This document shows positions 12,870 through 21,727 of a DNA stretch of 64,000 bases, piece by piece. This DNA is from Actinobacillus capsulatus DSM 19761 (GTDB taxonomy: Bacteria > Pseudomonadota > Gammaproteobacteria > Enterobacterales > Pasteurellaceae). How positions within the stretch are numbered: the stretch's first letter is position 1; each line of letters opens with the position of its first letter. Where the stretch lies: assembly GCF_000374285.1 (NCBI RefSeq), contig NZ_KB893934.1:1-64000 (forward strand), given 5' to 3'. The notes beneath the pieces are model-generated. The model was not told where the DNA came from and did not search any database. It saw only the letters and a list, made by a program, of their open reading frames with translations. The position numbers and the translations under genes are program-made.

Positions 12870-13190
12870 CACATCGATCTGGAAAATGCAAATTTTTGGG
12901 TCTGAAACGTGATCTTAAGCTTGGATCTGCAGATCGCTAATAGTAACATAGATCTATGTATAGAGATCTTTATCGTTATAATTATTAGTGCTTTAAATGT
13001 TTGAGGATAAGTCTATTTTTAATAATGGAATCATAAAGTTACAGAAGATCTTTTTGTGTAAAGATCTTGAATGTTATTATGATCTTAATTGTGGATAAAA
13101 GGTTTAGTTATCCACAGGGAGGTAAACTTTTAAAGTTATTCTAGAATAAATCTCAAGTTTTAAAGAGGAAAATATAACGTTATCCACAAG
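12870..13190. other. oriC: Candidate chromosomal replication origin
   Basis: Nine GATC sites fall at 12876, 12911, 12924, 12932, 12951, 12965, 13047, 13063 and 13081. Chance predicts about one in this length. Three perfect DnaA boxes (ttatccaca) are present: 13090-13098 on minus, and 13108-13116 and 13180-13188 on plus. AT-rich 13-mer-like elements begin with GATCTTT at 12965 and 13047; the latter matches GATCTnTTnTTTT at 11 of 13. The position beside mnmG matches E. coli oriC. No open frame covers the stretch. Confidence 0.9.
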
Positions 13191-13276
13191 TGAAAAAATA
13201 AATTATTGATGTAAAAATCTATTTAAAAGGCGTATAGTAAGCATCCTATTTAATAAATAAAAATGGAGTGAAGATA

Positions 13277-14068
13277 ATGCAAACGACTCACTATCAAGCC
13301 GTTTTTAGCGATATTGACGGCACGTTGCTCAATAACCAACATCAAATAACACCGAAAACGGCAGCTGCCATTCAGCGTATCGCTCAACAGAACATTCCCT
13401 TTATTCTTGTCTCCGCTCGCCCACCTCTAGCTATCACTCCTTATTCTCAACAGATTCAAGCGAATCAGCCTATTATATGTTATAGTGGTGCATTAATTTT
13501 AGATCATGATCTAACCCCTCTTTATAGCGTGTCGATAGATGAATTGGAGCTCATACAATTGGAACAACAATTGCAGCCTTTTCAGTATTTATCTATTAAT
13601 TATTATGCGAATACCTTATGGTTTAGTAATGATGTTGATAATTATTGGACCAAGCAAGAAGGCGAAATTACCGGCTTACAAGCGGTTAAAAAAGCCGAAA
13701 AACTTACCAATGTACACAAGATCTTGGTTATGGGGGAGGCGGATGAAATTTTGCGATTAGAAACGTTATTGAAATTCCTTTTTCCACAACTTTCCATTCA
13801 TCGTTCTAAGGCGGAATATTTAGAAATTATGAACCGTAATGCAACAAAATCGGCAGCGATCCGTTTTATGCAAAAACGTTTAGGGATCGCAACTGAACAT
13901 ATTGTTGCCTTTGGCGATAATTTTAATGATCTTGATATGTTGCAATATGTTGGTTTCAGCGTGGCAATGGCTAACGCGCCGGATGAGATTAAAGCGGCGG
14001 CAAGTTATGTGACAGCATCAAATAATGATGATGGCATTGCATTAGTATTAGATAAGCTATTTTCATAA
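13277..14068 (+). CDS. Cof-type HAD-superfamily phosphatase
   Basis: 263-aa cytoplasmic HAD phosphatase of the Cof/YidA subfamily, acting on small phosphorylated metabolites (often sugar phosphates); the true substrate cannot be read from sequence. Motif I is FSDIDGTLL near the N-terminus, and the C-terminal motif is GDNFNDLDML. The cap domain lies between. The ATG at 13277 is chosen because ggagtg precedes it; a GTG three codons earlier overlaps that site. Sits immediately right of oriC. Confidence 0.9.
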   Translation: MQTTHYQAVFSDIDGTLLNNQHQITPKTAAAIQRIAQQNIPFILVSARPPLAITPYSQQIQANQPIICYSGALILDHDLTPLYSVSIDELELIQLEQQLQPFQYLSINYYANTLWFSNDVDNYWTKQEGEITGLQAVKKAEKLTNVHKILVMGEADEILRLETLLKFLFPQLSIHRSKAEYLEIMNRNATKSAAIRFMQKRLGIATEHIVAFGDNFNDLDMLQYVGFSVAMANAPDEIKAAASYVTASNNDDGIALVLDKLFS

Positions 14069-14122
14069 AGAGTAAGCGATCATATTTTTGTAAAACATTG
14101 CAAGAATACGACTGCTTATTAA

Positions 14123-14491
14123 TTATTCGCTATTTTGTTTGACGAAATTGAGTAATACATCTATTTCGCGTTTTGCTTGCTCGGAAAGCACTTTGTTGTC
14201 ATTTAACATTTGGGTACCGCGCAAGCGGATAAATTCTAAATAATCTTTGTTTTGGGTTTGTTCATATTGTTGTTTGGCCGCATATATCTCAGCAAAATAT
14301 TTACGGGTTTGGCTAATCAACATTTTCTGACCAAACATCACAATAATCGCCAGTGCAAGTGCAATCACTGAGCCGTAACCATCTGTCGGGTAATATAAAA
14401 CACCGGCGATAATAAATAATGCGGTAATCAGCATTGAGCTGTTTTTAATGTAAGGTTGTTCGGGGGCTTTGAGAGCTTTTTTTAAATCCAT
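14123..14491 (-). CDS. Uncharacterised small membrane protein beside the mannose PTS
   Basis: 122 aa, family not recognised. Two adjacent hydrophobic segments (about residues 20-38 and 42-57) are followed by a charged, probably helical cytoplasmic tail rich in Lys, Gln and Glu. It lies downstream of manZ on the same strand, but an intrinsic terminator (14534-14560) separates them. It may therefore have its own promoter or be expressed by read-through. A link to the PTS is only positional. Confidence 0.7.
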   Translation of the reverse strand: MDLKKALKAPEQPYIKNSSMLITALFIIAGVLYYPTDGYGSVIALALAIIVMFGQKMLISQTRKYFAEIYAAKQQYEQTQNKDYLEFIRLRGTQMLNDNKVLSEQAKREIDVLLNFVKQNSE

Positions 14492-14533
14492 TGCAAAATT
14501 TCCTGTAAATTTGACTGCTTGTATTATAAAAAA

Positions 14534-14560
14534 TACCCCCTCTTGGATAAAGAGGGGGTA
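14534..14560 (-). terminator. Terminator of the manXYZ operon
   Basis: An 11-bp perfect stem (taccccctctt/aagagggggta) with a 5-base loop. Reading leftwards it is followed by ttttttat. It lies 20 bp after the manZ stop. Confidence 0.93.
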
Positions 14561-14579
14561 AACGCTTTTATAGAATGAA

Positions 14580-15407
14580 TTAAGCTAAAATGCCTAATCG
14601 ATAACCTAAAATACCCACACCAAATAGTGCAAAGATAATGTACATCGCATTTACTTTCTTACGCAATAACCACATACATAAGAAGGTCAGCAATAATGCC
14701 GCTAAGCCCGGTAATAAGTCGTTAAGTACGCTTTGCACGGTGGTAACCACTTCTTCACCCATTGCATTTTTATAACGAGAAAGCTCAAAAGGTATATTGA
14801 TACTGGTCCACTTCGACACCAAGGAACCCATCACAAATAAACCGAGAATAGAAGCACCTTGGGTTACTTTTTGCAGGCGACCGCCACCCATATCCGAAAC
14901 GATTTCCGTCCCTTTTTGATAGCCGTATTTAAAGCCGTACCAACGGGTAAGCGCACGGCAAAGGTTAATGCCGATAAAGAACAATAGTGGACCAAGGATG
15001 CTACCGCTAATCGCTAAACCGGCACCAAGTGCGGCTAATACCGGACGTAAGGTTCCCCAGAAAATTGGGTCGCCGACACCGGCAAGCGGCCCCATTAAAC
15101 CGACTTTCACCCCGCTAATCGCCGCATCGTCAATTGCCGCACCGTTAGCACGTTCTTGTTCCATCGCTGCGGTTACACCCATAATCGCAGAACCGACCCA
15201 AGGTTGGGTATTGAAGAACTCTAAGTGGCGTTTTAATGCTGCCGCTTGGTCTTCTTTACGGCTGTAAAGACGTTTAATCGTTGGGATCATTGATACGCAG
15301 AAGCCCATTGATTGCATACGTTCAAAGTTAAATGACCCTAATAGGAAAGTTGAACGCCAATAAGTCGCACGAATATCTGCACTGGTAAGTTGTTTTTTCT
15401 CTGACAT
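14580..15407 (-). CDS. manZ: PTS mannose-family IID component
   Basis: Membrane IID subunit (275 aa) of a mannose-family phosphotransferase permease. It pairs with IIC to form the sugar channel. The N-terminal signature STFLLGSFNFERMQSMGFC and the glycine-rich GPLAGVGDPIFWGTLRP are typical. The C-terminal third is hydrophobic. 10 bp after manY. Sugars may include mannose, glucose and amino sugars; specificity is not visible. Confidence 0.95.
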   Translation of the reverse strand: MSEKKQLTSADIRATYWRSTFLLGSFNFERMQSMGFCVSMIPTIKRLYSRKEDQAAALKRHLEFFNTQPWVGSAIMGVTAAMEQERANGAAIDDAAISGVKVGLMGPLAGVGDPIFWGTLRPVLAALGAGLAISGSILGPLLFFIGINLCRALTRWYGFKYGYQKGTEIVSDMGGGRLQKVTQGASILGLFVMGSLVSKWTSINIPFELSRYKNAMGEEVVTTVQSVLNDLLPGLAALLLTFLCMWLLRKKVNAMYIIFALFGVGILGYRLGILA

Positions 15408-15417
15408 AATTTGCTCC

Positions 15418-16212
15418 TTATAGACCTTCTAACTCGTTATCCGCTAATTTTTTAGTGGTGCGAGGTGCATTTACCGATTGGTTGAATTGTGGGTTTAATT
15501 GGATGTAAAGCATTGCTAAACACGCACCTAAGAAACCAAGACCGACTAAGTTGTAGTTTGAGAATGATGCAATTATAAAGCCCATAAAGAAGAACGGCAT
15601 TAACGCACCGGCACGCATCATATTGATAACCATCGCATAACCTACCACCACGATAAAGCCACCTGCGATTTGTAAGCCACGGGTTACCACTTCAGGAATC
15701 GCATTTAACGCTTCGGTTACCGCATCGGTACCGGCTACCAGCGCTACGAAGAAGGTTGGAATCGCAACACGTAACGCTTGTAAAGAAAGACCGGCAAAGT
15801 GACAGAACTCAATGCCACGGAAGTTTGCTTGTTCTGCAAATTTATCCGCTTTATGTTGTAAGAAGATGGTTAGGGTACGCACGAAAATGGTTAATACCTG
15901 ACCTGCTGCCGCTACCGGAATAGCGATTGCGATTGCTGTGCCTTTATCTTGACCTCCTTTGATTACTAAGATTGCCGCAATCACAGACGCTAATGCTGCA
16001 TCCGGCGCCATTGCTGCACCCACGTTCATCCAGCCTAAGGCTAACATTTCTAGTGTACCGCCAACGATAATACCAGTTTGTAAATCGCCTAACACCCAGC
16101 CGATTAAGGTACAAGCCACAAGTGGGCGGTGGGTTTGACGTTCATCAAGTACGGAACCCATACCGCAGATTGCAGCTACTAAGGTTACTAAAATAATTTC
16201 AATACTAGTCAT
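15418..16212 (-). CDS. manY: PTS mannose-family IIC component
   Basis: Membrane IIC subunit (264 aa) with multiple hydrophobic helices. It carries the family signature GGTLEMLALGWMNVGAAMAPDAALASV. Forms the permease with ManZ. 14 bp after manX and 10 bp before manZ, so the three genes are one operon. Confidence 0.95.
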   Translation of the reverse strand: MTSIEIILVTLVAAICGMGSVLDERQTHRPLVACTLIGWVLGDLQTGIIVGGTLEMLALGWMNVGAAMAPDAALASVIAAILVIKGGQDKGTAIAIAIPVAAAGQVLTIFVRTLTIFLQHKADKFAEQANFRGIEFCHFAGLSLQALRVAIPTFFVALVAGTDAVTEALNAIPEVVTRGLQIAGGFIVVVGYAMVINMMRAGALMPFFFMGFIIASFSNYNLVGLGFLGACLAMLYIQLNPQFNQSVNAPRTTKKLADNELEGL

Positions 16213-16226
16213 AATAAAATCCTTAA

Positions 16227-17195
16227 TTAGAATTTGATTGCATCAAGACGCGCTTTATCAAGCGGTTCTTTTTTGTTTGCCGCCACTTGTTGTAACGACA
16301 TATCTACGCCTAACTCGAGGAGTTTGTAGAATGCGGCTAAATCGATTTGGTTAATCGCCACCGCTTGAGAGATAAGTTTGTCACCTTCACGGAAAGTCAT
16401 ACCGCCGACATTGACATTTTTAATATTTACGCCGCCTTCAATTAAGCGAACGATATCTGACGGGTTGGTTACCAACCAAATAATGTTTTTACCGGCGTAT
16501 TTAGGGTTATGCCAGACTTTGATCGCTTTATCGACCGTAATCACATAGCCTTTTAAGTGTTCCGGTACGATTTGTAGCAATAATTCACGACGAATATCGT
16601 CATTTGCCACTTCATCACTGATCGCAAAAATTGCTTCACATTTCACCGTTTTCGCCCAAGACGTCATCACTTGACCGTGAATTAACCGGCTGTCGATACG
16701 CATTAATGAAATATTCATACGTCCGTTCGGATCGAAATTGGCAGGAAGATATGAGGATTCTTCGTAAGAGGCTTCCTCTGATGGAACTGAATATGTTGGT
16801 TGTGGGGTATGGAAGGTTTTAACGCTTAAGTGTCCGACTTCTTTTGCCGTTGCAGCAAGTTCGGTTGCTGTTTTTGCATCGGCTGAAGCATCCATAACTT
16901 CAAGTAGCATTGGTAGGTTTGTACCGGTTACGATATCGTCTTGCGGACGTTTTGCGACAATTCTAGCTGCCGCATTGTACGGGCTACCGCCAAATAAATC
17001 GACCAAGAACAGGACGCTATCGGTAGGCTGAAGCGTCGCAATAATCGCTTCATATTTTTCGACTAGCGTATCTTGACCTTCTCCCGGCACAAAGATAACC
17101 GGATGAATATTATCCGTTTCTCCATATACCATTTGTGCGGAATTGACCAACTCTAGGGCTAATTTGCCATGAGCGGCGATGATCAAATGCACCAT
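16227..17195 (-). CDS. manX: PTS mannose-family IIAB component
   Basis: Cytoplasmic phosphotransfer protein (322 aa). The N-terminal IIA domain has its phospho-histidine at His9 (IIAAHGKLA). A Pro/Ser/Glu-rich linker follows (about 128-157). The IIB domain carries His173 in MRIDSRLIHGQV. Phosphate passes from HPr to IIA to IIB to the sugar. First gene of manXYZ; a CRP-like site lies about 107 bp upstream. Confidence 0.96.
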   Translation of the reverse strand: MVHLIIAAHGKLALELVNSAQMVYGETDNIHPVIFVPGEGQDTLVEKYEAIIATLQPTDSVLFLVDLFGGSPYNAAARIVAKRPQDDIVTGTNLPMLLEVMDASADAKTATELAATAKEVGHLSVKTFHTPQPTYSVPSEEASYEESSYLPANFDPNGRMNISLMRIDSRLIHGQVMTSWAKTVKCEAIFAISDEVANDDIRRELLLQIVPEHLKGYVITVDKAIKVWHNPKYAGKNIIWLVTNPSDIVRLIEGGVNIKNVNVGGMTFREGDKLISQAVAINQIDLAAFYKLLELGVDMSLQQVAANKKEPLDKARLDAIKF

Positions 17196-17301
17196 TTTTC
17201 ACCTCTGTGTTTGTGTTCATTTATTAATTTGCTAAACCGCTTTAGCGGTGTGGTGAGAATATGAAAACGTTTGCTTTTTTGCAAACAGATAATGGCAAAT
17301 A

Positions 17302-17317
17302 TGAGATCTAGATCAGT
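17302..17317 (-). promoter_or_regulatory. CRP-like site upstream of manXYZ
   Basis: TGAGA-TCTAGA-TCAGT keeps the perfect central hexamer of the CRP consensus and matches 6 of 8 bases in each extended arm. It lies between manX and the gntP terminator, about 107 bp upstream of manX. cAMP-CRP activation is inferred. Confidence 0.6.
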
Positions 17318-17328
17318 TTTTTATAAAA

Positions 17329-17355
17329 AAGCCCTTTGTTAGTAACAAGGGGCTT
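17329..17355 (-). terminator. Terminator of gntP
   Basis: Arms aagccctttgtt (17329-17340) and aacaaggggctt (17344-17355) pair over 12 bp with one mismatch. Reading leftwards they are followed by ttttttat. Lies 8 bp past the gntP stop. Confidence 0.88.
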
Positions 17356-17363
17356 GTTATTTA

Positions 17364-18713
17364 TTAAAGTAAAATACTGCCGATTAATGCAATGATAAAT
17401 CCGACTACACCAATTGAGGTCTCTAATGTCGTCCACGTTTTTAAAGTGGTTTTTGTATCCATTTCTAAGAAACGGCTCATTAACCAGAAACCGGAGTCAT
17501 TCACGTGAGAAAGTACTGTCGCACCGGAAGCAATCGCAATCACAATAAAGCAAAGGTCAAATTGGCTTAAATCGGTTGATGCGGCAACACTCGGCGCGAT
17601 TAATGCTGCAGCCGTAGTTAATGCAACGGTTGCCGAACCTTGTGCGACTCGCATCGCTACCGCAATAATAAATGCCGCCACAATAATCGGCATACCGGTA
17701 TCCGAAAGCATTGAAGATAATACATCGCCGATACCGCTGGCACGTAATACGCCACCGAACATACCGCCCGCACCGGTTACTAAAATAATTGAGCAAATCG
17801 GACCTAACGCATTGTTACATAGACTTTCAATTTGTTCGTAACTACGCTCACCACGTAATAACATAATCGCCAGTAATAAAGTGATTAATAATGCCACCGG
17901 TGTTTTACCGATTAAACGTAAGCTTTGTACCCAAAGTTCGGAACCGTCAATCACTTTAGCCACACTTAACGTATTTAAGCCGGTATCAAATAAAATTAAG
18001 AAGATCGGTAATACTAAGATAAATAACACTCGACCGAATGACGGTGGTGTTTGTACCGAGGTTTCACTAATTGCCGTCGCATTTAAAAATGCTTTCGGTA
18101 ATTCTACGTGAATATGTTTACTGATAAACATACTAAATAGGTAAGTACCGATATACCAAGTAGGAATCGCACAGATTAAACCGACAATCACCATCAATCC
18201 CATATTTACCCCAAGTAAATCACCCGAAGCGACTGGACCCGGATGTGGAGGTAGAAAAGCGTGCATTACCGCAAACGCACCAGCAACCGGAAAAGCATAA
18301 CGTAATACCGAACCGCCGAATTGTTTTGCTACGCTAAATACAATCGGTAACATCACTACCAGACCGGCATCGAAGAAAATCGGGAAACCGAAGAGTAATG
18401 CTGCCACACCTAATGCGAATGGTGCTTTTTTTTCGCCGAATTTATTGATTAGCGTATCGGCTAATACTTTTGCCCCGCCGGTAATTTCCAATAAGCGCCC
18501 AATCATCGCCCCTAAACCGACTAATAAGGCGACTGATGCCAATGTATTGCCGAAGCCGCTCAGTAAAGTCGGCAGAATTTTATCTACCGGAATACCGGCA
18601 GCCAGTGCAGTTAATAAACTGACAATCAGTAATGCGACAAACGCATGTACTTTGAATTTTATGATCAATACCAATAGCGCGATGATAGCTATTGCCATAA
18701 TAAAAATTAACAT
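17364..18713 (-). CDS. gntP: Gluconate:H+ symporter, GntP family
   Basis: Inner-membrane gluconate permease (449 aa, about 12 hydrophobic segments) of the GntP/GntT family. The family loop GAFAVMHAFLPPHPGPVA is present. It is divergent from gluconokinase gntK, with GntR-type operators in the gap, so it probably imports gluconate for that kinase. Which paralogue name (gntP, gntT, gntU) fits best is not certain. Confidence 0.92.
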   Translation of the reverse strand: MLIFIMAIAIIALLVLIIKFKVHAFVALLIVSLLTALAAGIPVDKILPTLLSGFGNTLASVALLVGLGAMIGRLLEITGGAKVLADTLINKFGEKKAPFALGVAALLFGFPIFFDAGLVVMLPIVFSVAKQFGGSVLRYAFPVAGAFAVMHAFLPPHPGPVASGDLLGVNMGLMVIVGLICAIPTWYIGTYLFSMFISKHIHVELPKAFLNATAISETSVQTPPSFGRVLFILVLPIFLILFDTGLNTLSVAKVIDGSELWVQSLRLIGKTPVALLITLLLAIMLLRGERSYEQIESLCNNALGPICSIILVTGAGGMFGGVLRASGIGDVLSSMLSDTGMPIIVAAFIIAVAMRVAQGSATVALTTAAALIAPSVAASTDLSQFDLCFIVIAIASGATVLSHVNDSGFWLMSRFLEMDTKTTLKTWTTLETSIGVVGFIIALIGSILL

Positions 18714-18738
18714 AAGAACCTCGAATAGAAGTATTAAA

Positions 18739-18754
18739 TTGTTACTGGTAACAT
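18739..18754. promoter_or_regulatory. GntR operator, gntP side
   Basis: ttgttactggtaacat is a near-perfect palindrome resembling the gluconate repressor site (atgttaccggtaacat type). It lies 26 bp upstream of gntP. Its partner is at 18828-18843. Confidence 0.8.
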
Positions 18755-18827
18755 AAATTTAATCGTTTGCGATGTAAATAGATTGTTAGAATTAATTTTA
18801 AATTTGAGATATATATCACAAAATCAA

Positions 18828-18843
18828 ATGTTACCTGTAACAT
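18828..18843. promoter_or_regulatory. GntR operator, gntK side
   Basis: atgttacctgtaacat, a 16-bp palindrome apart from its central pair, lies 48 bp upstream of gntK. With the site at 18739-18754 it gives one operator for each divergent gene; the two centres are 89 bp apart. Confidence 0.85.
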
Positions 18844-18890
18844 TAAGTAAAAAAATCTGTTATGTTGGAAGGAAATAGGAGGAAGCTCAA

Positions 18891-19403
18891 ATGAAATCTG
18901 GTCAAAGTTTTATTTTAATGGGGGTATCGAGCACCGGTAAAACCACTATAGGCAGTGAAGTGGCTCGTCGTTTAGGCATTAAATTGATTGACGGTGATGA
19001 TCTACACCCGAGAGTGAATATCCTCAAAATGGCTCAAGGGCAGCCGTTAAATGACGAAGATCGTTTCCCATGGTTGGAACGGATTAATGATGCCGCATTT
19101 AGCTTAGAACAAAAAAATGAAATCGGAATTATTGTTTGTTCAGCGTTGAAAAAGAAATACCGTGATCAAATTCGCCAAGGCAATCAAAAGGTGAAATTTA
19201 TTCATTTACACGGTTCATTTGAGCTTATTTTAGAGCGAATGAAAAAGCGTAAAGGGCATTTTATGAAAACCGAAATGCTGAAAAGCCAGTTTGATACGTT
19301 AGAAATTCCGCAAGCGGACGAACCGGATGTCATTTCGATTGATATCAGCGGCAGTTTTGAAAATGTAGTGCAATTGTGCGTACAGGCAATTCAAGCACAG
19401 TGA
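18891..19403 (+). CDS. gntK: Gluconokinase
   Basis: Phosphorylates gluconate to 6-phosphogluconate with ATP (170 aa, normal length). Walker A is GVSSTGKT at residues 11-18, followed by the family motif IDGDDLHPRVNILKMAQG. Also present is the substrate-region VCSALKKKYRDQIR. Divergent from gntP and convergent with gntR, forming a small gluconate locus. Confidence 0.96.
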   Translation: MKSGQSFILMGVSSTGKTTIGSEVARRLGIKLIDGDDLHPRVNILKMAQGQPLNDEDRFPWLERINDAAFSLEQKNEIGIIVCSALKKKYRDQIRQGNQKVKFIHLHGSFELILERMKKRKGHFMKTEMLKSQFDTLEIPQADEPDVISIDISGSFENVVQLCVQAIQAQ

Positions 19404-19428
19404 TAAAGAGAACGGAATGTTGGGTAGA

Positions 19429-19478
19429 ACAAGCAGTCATTTTCTGCAAATTTTTTGCGAAATGTGACCGCTTTTTTA
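19429..19478. terminator. Inverted uptake-signal pair between gntK and gntR
   Basis: acaagcagtcatttt faces aatgtgaccgctttttta around a gcaaattttttgc core. The stem is imperfect but ends in a T-run on the plus strand. It probably terminates gntK and, in reverse, gntR. Confidence 0.6.
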
Positions 19479-19482
19479 TCGC

Positions 19483-20481
19483 TTAAATCGTTTCACCTAT
19501 ATGAATTTTATAGCCAAGATTGATAACTTCATCTTGTGGCGTTTGGTGATTAATTCGATTTAGTAATTGCTGGGCGGCAACTTTGCCGATTTCAAATCGA
19601 GGGGTAATTACACTCGCCAATTGAGGGGTAATCGATTGACCAACATCATGTCCATGAAAACCGGCTATCGCAATTTGTTGTGGCACTTTGATACCTAGGC
19701 GTCGGCATTCGAACAATGCACCGATGGCTAAATCGTCATTGGTACAGAAAATACCGTCGATATTCGGGTATTTTTCCAGCGCAATATGCAGTTGTCTTGC
19801 CCCCAAAGTAAAAGATGATGATTCTTCCGTAGCAATAGTGTAAGGCGTTAGTTTATGCTTTTGCATGGCTAGTTCGTAACCACGCATTTTTAAACGGGTA
19901 CGTTTATCCATTCTTGCCGAAAAATAAACGACTTGGCGACAACCGCGTTTGATCATGGTTTCAACCATGGCTTGAGCTGCAAAAATATTGTCAAAACCGA
20001 CTGCTTGTTGTAGCCCTTGTTCACTGGTATCCATTATTTCAATCACCGGAATTTTCGCTACGCTTAATATTTTGAGCGTACGCTCACTGTGGTGATTTTC
20101 CGATAAGATCAATCCGTCCACATGATAAGAAAGGAGCGATTCAATACGTTGTTCTTCTTTTTGCTCGCTATAACCATAGTGGGCGAGCATGGTTTGATAC
20201 CCTGCTGCATCGGTTACGCTTTCAATCCCTTTTAACACATCGGCAAATACCTGATTGGTTAAAGACGGCAGCAACACGCCGATCGCTTTACTTTTGGCAT
20301 TGGACAGAATATCTGGTGCTCGATTCGGGATATAACCGAACTGTTCAATCGCAACGGCAATTCGTTTACCGGTCTCTTCTGCCACCGAAGCCGGATTACG
20401 TAAATAGCGACTGATGGTCATTTTGGTAATGCCTAAATGTTCGGCAATATCTTGTAAAGTCGGGCGTTTATGTTTGATCAT
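19483..20481 (-). CDS. gntR: Gluconate operon repressor, LacI family
   Basis: 332-aa LacI-family repressor. The N-terminal helix-turn-helix reads LQDIAEHLGITKMTISRYLRNP. The periplasmic-binding-like core shares long stretches with E. coli GntR (NRAPDILSNAKSKAIGVLLP; YQTMLAHYGY; GFHGHDVGQ). The ATG at 20479-20481 is chosen by that match; a longer open frame upstream would overlap rbsR and gives an unrelated N-terminus. It should bind the two operators at 18.7-18.8 kb, with gluconate as inducer. Confidence 0.95.
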   Translation of the reverse strand: MIKHKRPTLQDIAEHLGITKMTISRYLRNPASVAEETGKRIAVAIEQFGYIPNRAPDILSNAKSKAIGVLLPSLTNQVFADVLKGIESVTDAAGYQTMLAHYGYSEQKEEQRIESLLSYHVDGLILSENHHSERTLKILSVAKIPVIEIMDTSEQGLQQAVGFDNIFAAQAMVETMIKRGCRQVVYFSARMDKRTRLKMRGYELAMQKHKLTPYTIATEESSSFTLGARQLHIALEKYPNIDGIFCTNDDLAIGALFECRRLGIKVPQQIAIAGFHGHDVGQSITPQLASVITPRFEIGKVAAQQLLNRINHQTPQDEVINLGYKIHIGETI

Positions 20482-20616
20482 AATGTGAAATTTTGTGAAG
20501 TATGTCGCTATTTTAACGGAAAGTATGATTTTATGTTTTATTTGCAAAATAACAAGCGGTAAGATTTTAGCAAAATTTTGCAAAACCCTATTGTAAGCAC
20601 CTATGAAGGCAATTTT

Positions 20617-21606
20617 ATGGCAACAATGAAAGATATAGCTCGTATTGCGGGCGTTTCCACTTCCACCGTCTCCCATGTGATCAATAACTCACGTTTTGTC
20701 AGTGATGAAATTCGTCAGCGGATCGAAAAAGTGGTGGCGGAACTCAATTACACGCCTTCATTGGTGGCTCGCAGCCTGAAAGTAAAAGAAACCAACACGA
20801 TCGGTATGTTGGTAACCACCAGCAGCAACCCGTTTTTTGCGGAAGTGGTGCGTCATGTTGAGCGTTATTGCGAACAACATAACTATCATTTAATTTTGGT
20901 GAATACTGACGGTAACAGTACCAATTTAGAACAACATTTAGCTCGCTTGTTACGCAAACAAGTGGACGGTTTATTATTGATGTGTTCCGAGCCGCAAGAT
21001 TTAGACGAAAGCGTGATGGCGAATATTCAATTACCGATGGTGGTGATTGACTGGTGGCAACAGGCGCTAAATGCGGACAAAGTGCATGAAAATTCAGAAT
21101 TAGGTGGTTATCTTGCGACAAAAGCGTTAATTGATGCCGGCTATAGCGAGATTGCGGTGATTACCGGTGAACAATCAAAATCACATACTCTCAACCGCTT
21201 ACATGGCTACAAGCGGGCGATTTTGGAGGCAAATTTGCAAATTTATCCGGAATGGATTGTTGAAGGTCATTTTGATTATCAAGCCGGTTTGGAATGTGCA
21301 AGTCGATTATTGGCGCTAAACGCTCGCCCTCAAGCGATTTTTGCGATGAGCGATAGCATTGCAATCGGCGTATATCAAGCCGCTTGGCAAGCCGGTTTGC
21401 GTATTCCGCAAGATATTGCGGTGATCGGTTACGATAATATCGAATTAGCACAATATCTCGCTCCACCGCTTTCTACGATTCATCAACCCAAAGCTCGTTT
21501 GGCAAAAAATGCGGTGGAACAATTGATTGCCCGTATTCATCAGCCGGATAAAGCCTATCAAGAAATCGAACTTACCCCCGAACTTGTCGTTCGCCGTTCT
21601 TTTTAA
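20617..21606 (+). CDS. rbsR: Ribose operon repressor, LacI family
   Basis: 329-aa LacI-family repressor. The start MATMKDIARIAGVSTSTVSH is nearly the same as E. coli RbsR, and the core has GYDNIELAQYLAPPLSTIHQPK. The ATG at 20617 is chosen by that match. It is divergent from gntR, with 135 bp between them. It is first in the ribose cluster, upstream of rbsD, whereas in E. coli it is last. Expected to bind the palindrome at 21682-21697. Confidence 0.95.
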   Translation: MATMKDIARIAGVSTSTVSHVINNSRFVSDEIRQRIEKVVAELNYTPSLVARSLKVKETNTIGMLVTTSSNPFFAEVVRHVERYCEQHNYHLILVNTDGNSTNLEQHLARLLRKQVDGLLLMCSEPQDLDESVMANIQLPMVVIDWWQQALNADKVHENSELGGYLATKALIDAGYSEIAVITGEQSKSHTLNRLHGYKRAILEANLQIYPEWIVEGHFDYQAGLECASRLLALNARPQAIFAMSDSIAIGVYQAAWQAGLRIPQDIAVIGYDNIELAQYLAPPLSTIHQPKARLAKNAVEQLIARIHQPDKAYQEIELTPELVVRRSF

Positions 21607-21610
21607 AAAA

Positions 21611-21630
21611 TTTGTGATAGACCTCTCAAA
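21611..21630 (+). promoter_or_regulatory. CRP-like site upstream of rbsD
   Basis: TGTGA-N6-TCTCA (21613-21628) matches the CRP core at nine of ten positions. It lies just past the rbsR stop and about 100 bp before rbsD, upstream of the RbsR operator, which suits catabolite activation. Confidence 0.55.
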
Positions 21631-21681
21631 TCCGACAAGAAGCGTTTGCTTTTTTACGTAATTTTTTTTATTTTTTTACTC

Positions 21682-21697
21682 ATCGAAACGTTTCGAT
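21682..21697. promoter_or_regulatory. RbsR operator
   Basis: atcgaaacgtttcgat is a perfect 16-bp palindrome with the central cg typical of LacI-family operators, and it resembles the E. coli RbsR site. It lies 31 bp upstream of rbsD. Confidence 0.85.
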
Positions 21698-21727
21698 AAA
21701 ATAAAAAGTAACCAAAAAGGAGGAAAT

